Assembly: GCA_965225915.1 (NCBI GenBank)
Contig: OZ245326.1
Span: forward strand, 1,488,001 to 1,552,000
Length of the DNA: 64,000 bases
Origin: JAAXHH01 sp965225915
GTDB lineage: Bacteria; JAAXHH01
Direction of reading: 5' to 3'
This document shows positions 7,476-15,945 of the stretch, piece by piece; the stretch's first letter is position 1; each line of letters starts with the position of its first letter. A program made the position numbers and the translations under genes. The notes under the pieces were generated by a model. That model saw only the letters and a program-made list of their open reading frames with translations, ran no database searches and was not told where the DNA came from.

Positions 7476-8858
7476 CTACCGGAGCCACCCGGTCCGGTCC
7501 TTGCGCCAACCCAGCGCGTCGAGATGGGTTGCCCGGACCCCTTCGATATGCCGGGTGTGCAGCGCCTGCTTCTCTTCGGTCCACCGGTACTGCTCCAGCA
7601 GGTTGGCGTCCAGTTCGACGCCCAGCCCAGGGCCTTCGGGGACCAGCAGGCAGCCTTCTTCGTACTGCATCTTGCCGCCCTTGATGACATCGCCGACCCA
7701 CTGGTTGTAGTGGGCGTCCAGTCCGTGGAGAGACATGGGCATGGTGCCGTTGCCGAAGACGATGTGGTACGGGATGTCGTAGGGAAAGGCGAATGCGGCG
7801 ATGTGAAGGCGGATGGCGGTCCCGGGACCCAGTTCGTAAGCGCTGTGCATGCCCAGTTCCATGCCTATGAACCGGGTGGTATCGTAGTAGCGCTTGAGGG
7901 CCAGCGGCCCCGCGTAGGCGTCCGGCGCGGACACGTCGGCGGGCACGTGGCGGCGCATGACGTCGAGGTCCAGCGGCTGGTCCAGGGTCTCGTCGCCGTA
8001 TCTGCCGGACACGCGTGCGCCGTAGGGACGGGGCGACGCGTCCCGTTTCAGCGGAGGCAGCCAGACATGGGAGGAGATCGGGATGCTGCTCATGAGCCGC
8101 AGCCTGTGACCGGCGCGAAAGATGTTTTCGAACCGGCCGCCAACCGGTTCTTCGATCCATTCAATCCTGCAATCGTCGACCCCCTGCATGAACCTCAGCG
8201 CCTCGCTCTCGCTCCAGGACGCGTGGGGATCGACGCGGATATCGACGTCGTAGCCAACCAGGTCGCGGATGTTGTGGATCAATTCGATGTAGCGCACGGG
8301 CTCGAAATCGCACATGGACAGCTTTATGATGCGGAAGCTTTCTTCCTCCATCAGCGATTTTACATGCCGGGGATAGGTGTCGAAAGTCACCTCGTTTTCG
8401 CCGTGCACGTCGGGGAAGCGGTACCAGGTGTAGGCGGCCATGGGGATCTTCGTGACCACAGGGGTATCGAGGTCGAACACGTCACGCAGGTATTGATAGA
8501 GGGGCTTCCCCGCGATCTTGCCGGCGAAATCCCAGTAAGCGAGACCCAGCAGACCCCTAATTCCCGGGTCGAAAGGATTCCTCCCAAGGACCTGCGAGCG
8601 GAGTTCACCGGCCTCGCCGGATACGCCCTCCGCCACACCGACCAGGCCCTGGTCGGTCTCGAACTCGGCAAAGGAGAAGCCCTCCGCGGACCCGTCCCAA
8701 CGCTTGGTGCCCCGCCACGGCATCAACACCCGATAGGTACGCACGTCCGTGATCTTCAGCCCGGCCGCATAGCCGCTCGCGTTGATGTAGCCCTGGCGGG
8801 CCTTGATATCCGCCACCGATTCCCTGTCGAAGGCGGCGATGGCATCGACGTCATACAA
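7476..8858 (-). CDS. Enolase-superfamily enzyme, mandelate racemase/glucarate dehydratase-like
   Basis: Predicted acid-sugar dehydratase or racemase using Mg2+. Seen in order: an N-terminal capping region with KITDVRTYRVLMPWRG; the lysine strand RIIKLSM; metal ligands DIRVDPHASW and IEWIEEP; and a late GMELGMHSAYELGPGTA block, similar to the His-containing segment of glucarate dehydratases. The 460-residue length fits. An ATG start at 8915 would run deep into the upstream small gene. I prefer TTG 8858, which has AGGGA seven bases before it and overlaps that gene's stop by eight bases. The 9-base gap to the convergent MFS gene leaves no room for a terminator. The exact substrate is unknown. 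Confidence 0.82.
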   Translation of the reverse strand: MYDVDAIAAFDRESVADIKARQGYINASGYAAGLKITDVRTYRVLMPWRGTKRWDGSAEGFSFAEFETDQGLVGVAEGVSGEAGELRSQVLGRNPFDPGIRGLLGLAYWDFAGKIAGKPLYQYLRDVFDLDTPVVTKIPMAAYTWYRFPDVHGENEVTFDTYPRHVKSLMEEESFRIIKLSMCDFEPVRYIELIHNIRDLVGYDVDIRVDPHASWSESEALRFMQGVDDCRIEWIEEPVGGRFENIFRAGHRLRLMSSIPISSHVWLPPLKRDASPRPYGARVSGRYGDETLDQPLDLDVMRRHVPADVSAPDAYAGPLALKRYYDTTRFIGMELGMHSAYELGPGTAIRLHIAAFAFPYDIPYHIVFGNGTMPMSLHGLDAHYNQWVGDVIKGGKMQYEEGCLLVPEGPGLGVELDANLLEQYRWTEEKQALHTRHIEGVRATHLDALGWRKDRTGWLR

Positions 8859-9063
8859 GGTGAGGTCCCTTCTCGATTGGATTGAGCGTCTGCACATTAA
8901 ACGGCGCGAAATCATCGGTATTCAGGGTTACGACGATCAACCGGTGGACCTCCGCGGTCGCCACGCCCCGCTTGGTCACGATCTGCGGCCCCTCAGACTG
9001 GCTCATCTCGAGGAGTTCGCTGAACCGCGCCTTCGCATCCTGTACCTGCCATTTCCTGCTCAT
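8851..9063 (-). pseudogene. Deletion fusion of a Phd-type antitoxin start to a VapC-type toxin end
   Basis: A 70-residue open frame. The first part (RKWQVQDAKARFSELLEM, then GPQIVTKRGVA) is a standard Phd/YefM antitoxin DNA-binding domain. Instead of the usual VPVAVVLS-type continuation, the frame goes into TAEVHRLIVVTLNTDDF and then VQTLNPI. That matches the last helix and strand of PIN-domain VapC toxins (pattern ATAxxHGLTLVTRNxxDF, xVxNPW). I infer that one deletion removed the antitoxin C terminus and most of vapC, leaving an in-frame scar. ATG 9063 follows a perfect GGAGG, so the start signals are intact. A palindromic operator remains upstream. The product could still bind DNA, but a toxin is no longer encoded. 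Confidence 0.65.
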
Positions 9064-9089
9064 AATGCCTCCAAACACGAATGAATCAT

Positions 9090-9134
9090 CTAACTAGTCA
9101 TATAACTAGTTAGTTCATTGATATCAAGGATATC
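9090..9134. promoter_or_regulatory. Palindromic operator region upstream of the antitoxin relic
   Basis: A perfect 9-base inverted repeat, CTAACTAGT (9090-9098) and ACTAGTTAG (9105-9113), separated by six bases, lies 27 bases upstream of the antitoxin ATG. It is followed by two copies of the palindrome GATATC (9120-9125 and 9129-9134) three bases apart. Phd-type antitoxins repress their own operons at such palindromes, so this is probably the old autoregulatory operator. The local sequence is AT-rich compared with the surroundings. Confidence 0.5.
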
Positions 9135-9318
9135 GTAGTGTTCCGTTAAATTCATTATCAGTCTTAAATCACGGTACCAGCCAGGGCATGGTTCACACGG
9201 CGCTTCTTCGCATTGCCCGGGGACTAATACCTTGCGCTATCCTTTCAGTGGCGTTTAATTCGGTTTTCAGTACCCCAATACATTTTTGATTTACTCTTTC
9301 ATCTGAAACGGAACCGGC

Positions 9319-10122
9319 ATGACCACCGAGACGACCTGCCTGGGCGGCCAGGTAGCGGACCCGGCGCAGATCCAGGAATGGGTCGACACGTTCAACCGGC
9401 AGGGCTTCCTGTTTCTGAAGAACGTCCTTCCTCTCGACTGGTGCGAAGCACTGTGCAAAGACCTGGACTATGGCCTGCGCGAGAATCCGAACGGCTTGAA
9501 TTCGGTCAGCGAAAACATGGCGCTGTGCCACCGCATTTTTGAATTCAGCGAGACAAACCTGCGTCTCTTCGATCTGGAACCCATCGTCAGTTTCGCCGAA
9601 GCCCTGGTGGCCGAGAACTGCCACGTGATCCACAACAACTCCTTCATCACCCGGCCCGGCGGGTTCTTCCGGTGGCACCAGGATGACAAGCCTCATTTCC
9701 TGGTGACGGAAGGCGTAGCGCCGGTGAACATTCGTCTACCGGTGCTCTTCTTTACCTGCAACTACTACCTGACCGACGTCACCGAACCCGAACACGGAGG
9801 TACGGAGGTTATTCCGGGTTCCCACCTCATCGGCCGACCCTGTCTCGATTCGCTGGAGGACACGGAGTGGGAGAAACGGATCCACTACAACCTTGGGCCG
9901 GCCGGAAGCGTCGTCATGTTCAATAACCAGGTCTGGCACCGTGGCGGACCCAACCGGAGCGACAGGACTCGGTACATCACCCAGATCACCTACGCCCGCC
10001 GCATGATCGGCCACAAGTACTACCCCTTCATCAACTATACCATGCCCGAACACGTGTACCGGGACGCGGATCCGCGCCGGAAGCGCCTGCTCGGGTTTCT
10101 GGAGCACGGCGCGTACGGTTGA
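9319..10122 (+). CDS. Phytanoyl-CoA dioxygenase (PhyH) family protein
   Basis: Predicted Fe(II)/2-oxoglutarate-dependent hydroxylase of 267 residues, cytoplasmic. The iron-binding facial triad is visible as His120 and Asp122 (RWHQDDKPH) and His207 (QVWHRGG), followed by arginines (NRSDRTRY) suited to binding 2-oxoglutarate. EHGGTEVIPGSH (158-169) is the family's usual strand before the second histidine. This is one of four PhyH-type genes in the window, and they differ enough to have different substrates. The Shine-Dalgarno is weak (GGAACC). It starts a plus-strand run with a hydroxypyruvate-isomerase-like gene 78 bases downstream. The substrate is unknown. Confidence 0.85.
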   Translation: MTTETTCLGGQVADPAQIQEWVDTFNRQGFLFLKNVLPLDWCEALCKDLDYGLRENPNGLNSVSENMALCHRIFEFSETNLRLFDLEPIVSFAEALVAENCHVIHNNSFITRPGGFFRWHQDDKPHFLVTEGVAPVNIRLPVLFFTCNYYLTDVTEPEHGGTEVIPGSHLIGRPCLDSLEDTEWEKRIHYNLGPAGSVVMFNNQVWHRGGPNRSDRTRYITQITYARRMIGHKYYPFINYTMPEHVYRDADPRRKRLLGFLEHGAYG

Positions 10123-10200
10123 AACCTCGCATCGGACAGACGTAGAAGTTACCTTCGTTCCAGGCACGATCACGGGCGCGACCGAGACAAGGAGATTTTC

Positions 10201-10962
10201 ATGAGCTCGATCAGGCAGTCCATCTGCTTCGGATGCTTCAACCGGGGTGGGGTTACGCCCGATATGCTGATCCGGGAAGCGGCGCGAATTGGATACGCTT
10301 CCGTGGAAATGCTTCCGCGGGAGCACTGGAACCCGGTCATCGACGCGGGCATGGACGTCGCCATCGTGGTGGGCCACGCTTCCCTGCCCGACGGCCTGAA
10401 CAAGACCGAAAACCACGACCGCATCGAAGACGAACTGCTGGCCCGCATGGACCTGGCCGTCGAGTACGGCATCCCCGGCCTGATCTGCTTCTCGGGCAAC
10501 CGGGAGGGCAAATCGGAGGAAGAGGGGCGAGACAACTGCATCGCGGGCCTGCTGCGCGTCGCGAAGGCCGCCGAGGAGAAAGGCGTCACGCTCGCCATGG
10601 AACTGCTCAACAGCAAGGTGAATCACCCGGACTACCAGTGCGACCGAACCGACTGGGGCGTGTCCGTCTGCAAAGGCGTCGGCTCGCCGCGGGTCAAACT
10701 GCTGTACGACATCTACCACATGCAGATCATGGAAGGCGATCTGATCCGGACCATACGGGACAATATCGACCACATCGGGCACTTTCACACGGCCGGCAAC
10801 CCTGGGCGCAACGACATCGACGAATCGCAGGAGATCTACTATCCGCCCGTCATGCAAGCCATCGCGGAGACCGGCTACTCGGGGTTCGTCGGTCACGAGT
10901 TCGTCCCCCTGGGCGACCCGATGGCGGCGATGCAGGCGGCTTACGTTACGTGCAACGTCTGA
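10201..10962 (+). CDS. Hydroxypyruvate isomerase-like TIM-barrel protein
   Basis: A 253-residue xylose-isomerase-like barrel. The residues expected for hydroxypyruvate isomerase are in place: Glu134 (AMELLNSKVNH), Asp170 (LLYDIYHMQ), His196 (GHFHTAGNPGR) and Glu233 (GHEFVPLGD). The NSKVNHPDYQCD stretch is typical of Hyi-type proteins. It would interconvert hydroxypyruvate and tartronate semialdehyde, or a related keto sugar. The start is well supported by AAGGAG eight bases before ATG 10201. The Hyi family is commonly found in bacterial sugar-acid degradation, which agrees with the dehydratase and amidohydrolase genes around it, but the substrate here is inferred. Confidence 0.8.
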   Translation: MSSIRQSICFGCFNRGGVTPDMLIREAARIGYASVEMLPREHWNPVIDAGMDVAIVVGHASLPDGLNKTENHDRIEDELLARMDLAVEYGIPGLICFSGNREGKSEEEGRDNCIAGLLRVAKAAEEKGVTLAMELLNSKVNHPDYQCDRTDWGVSVCKGVGSPRVKLLYDIYHMQIMEGDLIRTIRDNIDHIGHFHTAGNPGRNDIDESQEIYYPPVMQAIAETGYSGFVGHEFVPLGDPMAAMQAAYVTCNV

Positions 10963-11052
10963 TGATTCCGTTCGCTGGCTAACTGACGCACACAGCTTCT
11001 GGCCGGGTTGCCTGACGGCTAACTTAAAGTCTTTTTTACAAAGGACTAACAT

Positions 11053-11898
11053 GTGATCGTGGACTCCCACGTGCACGTCTGGGAGATCGACCCGCCACGG
11101 TACCCGGTCGGTCCTACCGCGCCGACCTGGACGGCCGAACCCGACGAGCCCGGCACGGCGGACGAATTGATAGAGGACATGGACGCCAACGACGTAGATG
11201 TGAGCGTGCTGGTGCAGACATCGTGGTCGACGTGGGACAACGGTTACATGTCCGATTCGAAGGCCCGTATCCCCGACCGGTTCGTGGCTCACGGCCTGAT
11301 CGATCCACAGGATTTCGCTGGAAACGCGGAGCAGGTCCGGTACTGGATGGAAGACCGGGGGCTTGTCGGATTCCGCTTTCATCCATTCTACTACCCGGAC
11401 GAACAGATCCTCGTGGCTGAAGACAACCGGCCCATGTGGGAGGAACTCGCCGCCAGGGAGGCGTTGGTCCAGTTCCACATGAAGCCGTGGGACGCCGGCA
11501 AGGTCGACGAGATCGCCAGGCGCTATCCCAATATGAAACTGATCATCGACCACATGGGATATCCCGACCCGGAAACCGGCATGGATGCCTTCAGACCCAT
11601 AATCGAACTGGCCCGGCATGAAAAAATGTTTGTGAAGATATCAGACGTGAAGGGACGCTCCCAGGAGGACTTCCCTTTCCACGACGTACATCCCTATATC
11701 CGGGCGTTGCTGGACGCCTTCGGTTTAGATCGGGCCATGTGGGGCACCGGGTTTCCGGGCCATCACCGTCTGAAACACAACTGGCTTTCTCTCGCCGATG
11801 AACTGCGCCTGGTCAGGGAAGGATACGACTTTCTGTCCGGCGCGCAGAAGGACCGGTTGCTGGGCGGCACGGCGGCCGAGGTATGGGGGCTGGGTTAG
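11053..11898 (+). CDS. Amidohydrolase family protein (Amidohydro_2)
   Basis: A 281-residue metal-dependent TIM-barrel hydrolase, lactonase or decarboxylase. The N-terminal metal motif is DSHVHVWE (His6, His8). Later segments QFHMKPWD, IIDHMGYPDPETG and WGTGFPGHH hold the remaining histidine and acidic positions of the Amidohydro_2 group, which includes lactonases such as fuconolactonase. The GTG start at 11053 is forced, because the ATG at 11051 is followed at once by a stop in its own frame. AAAGGA precedes it. It is the first of two amidohydrolases in tandem, 126 bases apart, in a sugar or amino-acid utilisation neighbourhood. Confidence 0.82.
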   Translation: MIVDSHVHVWEIDPPRYPVGPTAPTWTAEPDEPGTADELIEDMDANDVDVSVLVQTSWSTWDNGYMSDSKARIPDRFVAHGLIDPQDFAGNAEQVRYWMEDRGLVGFRFHPFYYPDEQILVAEDNRPMWEELAAREALVQFHMKPWDAGKVDEIARRYPNMKLIIDHMGYPDPETGMDAFRPIIELARHEKMFVKISDVKGRSQEDFPFHDVHPYIRALLDAFGLDRAMWGTGFPGHHRLKHNWLSLADELRLVREGYDFLSGAQKDRLLGGTAAEVWGLG

Positions 11899-12024
11899 CA
11901 CACTTCGGCCGACAGATCACAAGCGACCGAAGATGAGATCTGTCTTGCAGGACCGCCGAAGATTCCTGAACGGCGCACTCCCTTTCGAAGCGCTGCTCGT
12001 ATTTCACAAGAGGGCAAAAACTCC

Positions 12025-12930
12025 ATGGTCATCGACATACACGCCCATGTCCTGCGCTGGCCGGTGCTGAAGAAATTCAACAACGGCCTGACTTTCATGT
12101 CAGCCGAGGAACAGGTCCGGCGCATGGACGAGAAGGGGATCGACAAGGCGGTCATCCTGCCGCTCACCTCGGCCGAGGTGGCGGGCGAACATCAGAGCAT
12201 GGGCGAGGTGTTCGACATCTGCCGGCTCTACCCGGGACGGTTCATCCCATTCTGCGATTTCGACGTGCGCCGATGCGACCTGGGAAGCGCGGACCGGTTT
12301 CGCGATGCCCTGGAGCAGTATGTGGCCCGCGGGGTCAGGGGCGTGGGGGAACTGACCTGCCGGGTGTATTGGGACGATCCCCGGCTCTGGAATCTCTTCA
12401 CCGCGTGCGAAGACCTGGGACTGCCGGTAACCTTCCATACCTCGCCGCCGGAGGCGGTCACTTACGGACTGATCGACGAACTGGGGCTGCCTCGCTTCGA
12501 GCGGACGCTGCAGCGCTTTCCCAACCTGCGTTTCTTCGGCCACAGCGCCTCGTTCTGGAGCGAGATCAGCGGCGACCTGACTGCCGACCAGAAGGAAGGT
12601 TATCCGAAGACGCCGATCGTCCCGGACGGAACGCTGCTCAGGCTGTTCCGGACCTATCCCAACCTGTGCGGCGACCTTTCGGCGGGCTCCGGCTTCAACA
12701 CGCTGACCCGGGACCCGGCCTTCACCTACGAGTTCCTGGATGAATTCCAGAACCGCCTATTGCTGGGACTCGATCACACCGACGCGCTACTCGATTTCCA
12801 GCACCTCGAATGGCTTCGCGCCCGGCGGGACGAGGGGCACATCACCCATGACGTCTGCGAAAAGATTCTGTGGCGAAACGCCGACCGGATCATCGGACTG
12901 CGCATCGCGGACAGCAACGAAGGACAATGA
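12025..12930 (+). CDS. Amidohydrolase family protein (Amidohydro_2), second copy type
   Basis: A 301-residue amidohydrolase that is only distantly similar to its neighbour. Metal-binding DIHAHVLRW (His6, His8) opens the barrel. TFHTSPPEA and RFFGHSASFW give the later histidines, and LLLGLDHTD supplies the C-terminal aspartate, in keeping with the Amidohydro_2 family. The RVYWDDPRLWNLFTACEDLGLPV segment is the usual strand-helix before the third histidine. The two tandem amidohydrolases may act on sequential or parallel substrates. After the stop there is a 119-base gap before the amino-acid permease, with no obvious terminator. Confidence 0.8.
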   Translation: MVIDIHAHVLRWPVLKKFNNGLTFMSAEEQVRRMDEKGIDKAVILPLTSAEVAGEHQSMGEVFDICRLYPGRFIPFCDFDVRRCDLGSADRFRDALEQYVARGVRGVGELTCRVYWDDPRLWNLFTACEDLGLPVTFHTSPPEAVTYGLIDELGLPRFERTLQRFPNLRFFGHSASFWSEISGDLTADQKEGYPKTPIVPDGTLLRLFRTYPNLCGDLSAGSGFNTLTRDPAFTYEFLDEFQNRLLLGLDHTDALLDFQHLEWLRARRDEGHITHDVCEKILWRNADRIIGLRIADSNEGQ

Positions 12931-13049
12931 TGGTGCTCAATACTATCGGGAGGTAATGACGGGAAACGTAGCCGGTGCGCATAGACGGATCGGAGCACTG
13001 CTGAACGAATCCGAAACTGAATGGAACACCAACACACCAGAGGCCAACC

Positions 13050-14447
13050 ATGAATGAAGATCAGGAAGACACACGGCCCGATTCCAACGGGGAGAATACC
13101 GAGCTCAAGCGCGATCTGGGCCCGGTGACGGCGACGACCATCATCATCGGTTCGATTATCGGTTCCGGGATCTTTGCTGGACCCGCCATCGTGGCTGTAT
13201 ACACGGGATCTTCAGGCTGGAACCTGCTGGTATGGGTGATCTGCAGCGTGATGGCCTTCTGTGGCGCGGTGAGTTTCGCCGAGCTGGGCGGTCTGATGCC
13301 ACGGTCGGGCGGGCTGTACGTGTTCCTCCGCGAAGCCTACGGGAAGTGGTGGGCCTTTCTTTTCGGATGGACCTCGCTGACGGTCGTGCGCCCCGCCGAC
13401 CTGGCAGCCATCTCCATCGTCTTCGCCACGTACTTCGGCTATTTCGTTACGCAGTTCAGTCCCTACCCGGACTGGGCCATGCGCGGCGTGGCCCTGGCGG
13501 TTCTCCTCATCCTGGCCTTCATCAACTACCTGGGCGTGCGGTTCGGCGGATTCGTCCAGAACCTTTCCTCCTTCCTCAAGGTGGGCGGGCTCCTGCTCAT
13601 GGTGGCCCTCGCCTTCGGGATAACGCCCGATAGCAGCCAGTTGGAGCCGGTCTGGCCTGCCTCTTCCGGCATGAGCATCGCCTTGTTGAGTATGATCAGT
13701 CTCGCCATGGTCGCGTCCTTCGGCGCCTATGACGGCTGGGACGCGTCCACCTATGTAGGCGAAGAGATCAAGAATCCCAGGCGCTGGGTACCCATGTCCA
13801 TCATCCTGGGCCTCGCCATCACCACCGTCGTCTACCTGCTTGTCAACTCCGCCTATCTCCTGGTACTGTCGAATACCGGCGTCGCGGAAAGCGAAAGGGT
13901 GGCCTCGGATACCATGCAGCGTCTCATCGGGCCGGTCGGCGGGGCCTTCATCGCCCTGACCGCGATGATCTCCACCTTCGGCACCGTGAACGCCGGCATG
14001 TTGACGGGTCCCCGCATCTTCTTCGCCATGGCCCGCGATAAAATGTTCTTCTCGTGGATAGCACGGGTTCACCCCCGCTATCGAACGCCTTCCAACGCCA
14101 TTGTGTTCATAACGGCCATCGGAGTCTTGAACATCGTCTTCCTAGGGTCCTGGGAATCCATCATTGCCTCGAGAACGGCTTCGCTCTGGTTGTTTTACAT
14201 TACGACCACCTTCAGCGTATTCATCTTCCGCCGCACCCGCCCCGATGTGCCGCGGCCGTACCGGACCTGGGGCTATCCCGTCACGTCGGCGGTCTTCGTA
14301 TTGATTGGCGTGATCTTCTTCACGTCCATCACCATCAGCGACCCCGGCCACGCCCTGATCGGACTGGCCATCACCGGCCTGGGCACCCCGGCCTACTGGC
14401 TCTGGATGCGGCAGAGACGTGCCGAGGAAGCCGGTTCGGACAGCTGA
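13050..14447 (+). CDS. APC superfamily amino acid permease (LAT-like)
   Basis: A 465-residue inner-membrane transporter with about 12 hydrophobic segments. The substrate-site helix breaks as GSIIGSGIF (34-42), the signature of the amino acid-polyamine-organocation superfamily. VSFAELGGLMPRSGGLYVFLR is the second conserved block, and SFGAYDGWDASTYVGEEIKNP near 225-245 is the helix-6 region of L-type amino acid transporter relatives. The N terminus is short, hydrophilic and acidic. It follows the amidohydrolases on the same strand, so it could import the compound they process, though that link is inference. ATG 13050 has AGAGG upstream. A short hairpin lies 36 bases after the stop. Confidence 0.85.
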   Translation: MNEDQEDTRPDSNGENTELKRDLGPVTATTIIIGSIIGSGIFAGPAIVAVYTGSSGWNLLVWVICSVMAFCGAVSFAELGGLMPRSGGLYVFLREAYGKWWAFLFGWTSLTVVRPADLAAISIVFATYFGYFVTQFSPYPDWAMRGVALAVLLILAFINYLGVRFGGFVQNLSSFLKVGGLLLMVALAFGITPDSSQLEPVWPASSGMSIALLSMISLAMVASFGAYDGWDASTYVGEEIKNPRRWVPMSIILGLAITTVVYLLVNSAYLLVLSNTGVAESERVASDTMQRLIGPVGGAFIALTAMISTFGTVNAGMLTGPRIFFAMARDKMFFSWIARVHPRYRTPSNAIVFITAIGVLNIVFLGSWESIIASRTASLWLFYITTTFSVFIFRRTRPDVPRPYRTWGYPVTSAVFVLIGVIFFTSITISDPGHALIGLAITGLGTPAYWLWMRQRRAEEAGSDS

Positions 14448-14483
14448 ATCCATCCCCGCACCCCAACTTTTTCGACCCGCGTG

Positions 14484-14507
14484 CCTGGCGGTCTGAACCC
14501 CGCCAGG
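14484..14507 (+). terminator. Candidate hairpin downstream of the APC permease gene
   Basis: CCTGGCGG (14484-14491) pairs perfectly with CCGCCAGG (14500-14507) across an eight-base loop. There is no T-run after it, so it is at best a weak or Rho-assisted end for the permease transcript. A second short GC hairpin (14582-14596) lies further downstream. Confidence 0.25.
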
Positions 14508-14667
14508 GCGTGACGGTCAAGGGCGTCGAGATCGGCATCTGACCAACGCTCCGCACATCCGTCTACAGGCCGAAAAAAGTTGGCGCGACCCGCGCCGGCC
14601 GTATATTAGGCTTCAGGCTGGTGATCGATCTTCCCCGCCGTGAAACCCCGTCAGGAAATGGACTTAT

Positions 14668-15777
14668 ATGGGCTACCCACGCATCGATAGCCGCAGGGTG
14701 AAGGTCGCTCCCCTGGCGGACAGGGAAAGCAAGCACCACATCGACGAGATCCGTGTTGATCCCGACGGACCGCTTCTCCCGGCGTCGCCCCGGCAGTCCG
14801 CGCAGCTCGATACCGTGGCGAACCGCATCCGCGCCGCCCGGTCCCGCGGCGCATCCATCATGCTGGCCTACGGCGCCCATCTCGTGAAGAACGGGCTCGC
14901 CCCCGTGGTCACGCGCATGATGGAAGCCGGCTGGATTACCCACCTGGCCACCAATGGCGCGGGCGTGATCCACGACTGGGAGTACGCCTTTCACGGACGG
15001 TCGGAAGAAGACGTGCGCGCCCATGTCGCCCGGGGATGTTTCGGCACGTGGGACGAGACCGGCCGGCATACCGCCCTGGCGGTGCTCGCCGGTGCGGTGG
15101 ACGGTCTTGGTTACGGTGAATCGATGGGCAGGATGATCGTGGAGGACGGGTACCGTATTCCCGATCCGGCGGAACTGCAGAGGGCTCTCTCGGACTGGTC
15201 CGGCCATCCCGTGGACGATGAGACCATGCCCGCCCGCGCCGACCTCCTGCAGACGATCGTGCGCCATGAAATCGCACCGGGCAGCCACACCGTCGATCAC
15301 CCGTACAAGGAGCATTCGCTGACCGGAAACGCCTACCGGCTCGGCGTACCGCTCACGGTACACCCCGGCATCGGGTACGATATCGTCTATACCCATCCCC
15401 TTGCCAATGGCGCGGCACTCGGGAGGGGCGGGATGATCGACTTCCAGGTCTTTGCCGAGGGCGTCTCTCGCATCGACGGCGGAGTGTTCCTGTCCGTCGG
15501 CTCCTCGATCATGGCGCCCCAGGTATTCGAGAAATCCGTGTCCATCGCCAACAACCTGCGCCGGCAGGACGGGATGGGACCCCTGCGGTCCTTCATCGCG
15601 GTGAACGATCTCACGGAGGAGGACTGGGACTGGAACGCCGGGGAACCGCCCATGGACAACCCCGCTTACTACAACCGCATGGGCAAGAGTTTCAGCCGCA
15701 TGGGGGGCGAGATGATCTACACGGCGGCCGACAACCGGCTCTTCATTCCCCATCTCTGCAGGCGCCTTGCGAGTTGA
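14668..15777 (+). CDS. Conserved protein of uncertain function, possible deoxyhypusine-synthase-like NAD-binding fold
   Basis: A 369-residue soluble protein. The central block is distinctive: a strand followed by GAHLVKNGLAP (69-79), then THLATNGAGVIHDWEYAF (91-108) and SEEDV. I associate this pattern with a bacterial family annotated with a DHS-like NAD/FAD-binding domain, but I cannot name a reaction. Other candidate active-site segments are HPGIGYDIVYTHP and MAPQVFEKSVSIANN. No signal peptide is present. It lies between the permease and another unknown enzyme on the plus strand. An AT-rich CGTATATTA element sits 60 bases before the ATG. The function is unresolved. Confidence 0.5.
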   Translation: MGYPRIDSRRVKVAPLADRESKHHIDEIRVDPDGPLLPASPRQSAQLDTVANRIRAARSRGASIMLAYGAHLVKNGLAPVVTRMMEAGWITHLATNGAGVIHDWEYAFHGRSEEDVRAHVARGCFGTWDETGRHTALAVLAGAVDGLGYGESMGRMIVEDGYRIPDPAELQRALSDWSGHPVDDETMPARADLLQTIVRHEIAPGSHTVDHPYKEHSLTGNAYRLGVPLTVHPGIGYDIVYTHPLANGAALGRGGMIDFQVFAEGVSRIDGGVFLSVGSSIMAPQVFEKSVSIANNLRRQDGMGPLRSFIAVNDLTEEDWDWNAGEPPMDNPAYYNRMGKSFSRMGGEMIYTAADNRLFIPHLCRRLAS

Positions 15778-15945
15778 TACCATGATGCGCCGCATGGCTA
15801 CGTGATGCCGTGATGCGCCGCTGCTCGAAAATCGATGCGACGACGCCGGAATGCAAATGTGGCAACGCCGGAATGCCAATGGACCGCTATAGGTATGCGG
15901 ATGGTCCGCCGTCCGCCAAGGACAACCCACGAAGGAGACCCTGAC

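Noticed and set aside
9736..11619. A 627-codon minus-strand frame
   Set aside because: It is antisense to PhyH, the hydroxypyruvate-isomerase-like gene and an amidohydrolase, all with visible catalytic residues.
14582..14596. GGCGCG/CGCGCC hairpin followed by a T-run on the minus strand
   Set aside because: It looks like a terminator for leftward transcription, but there is no minus-strand gene upstream to terminate.
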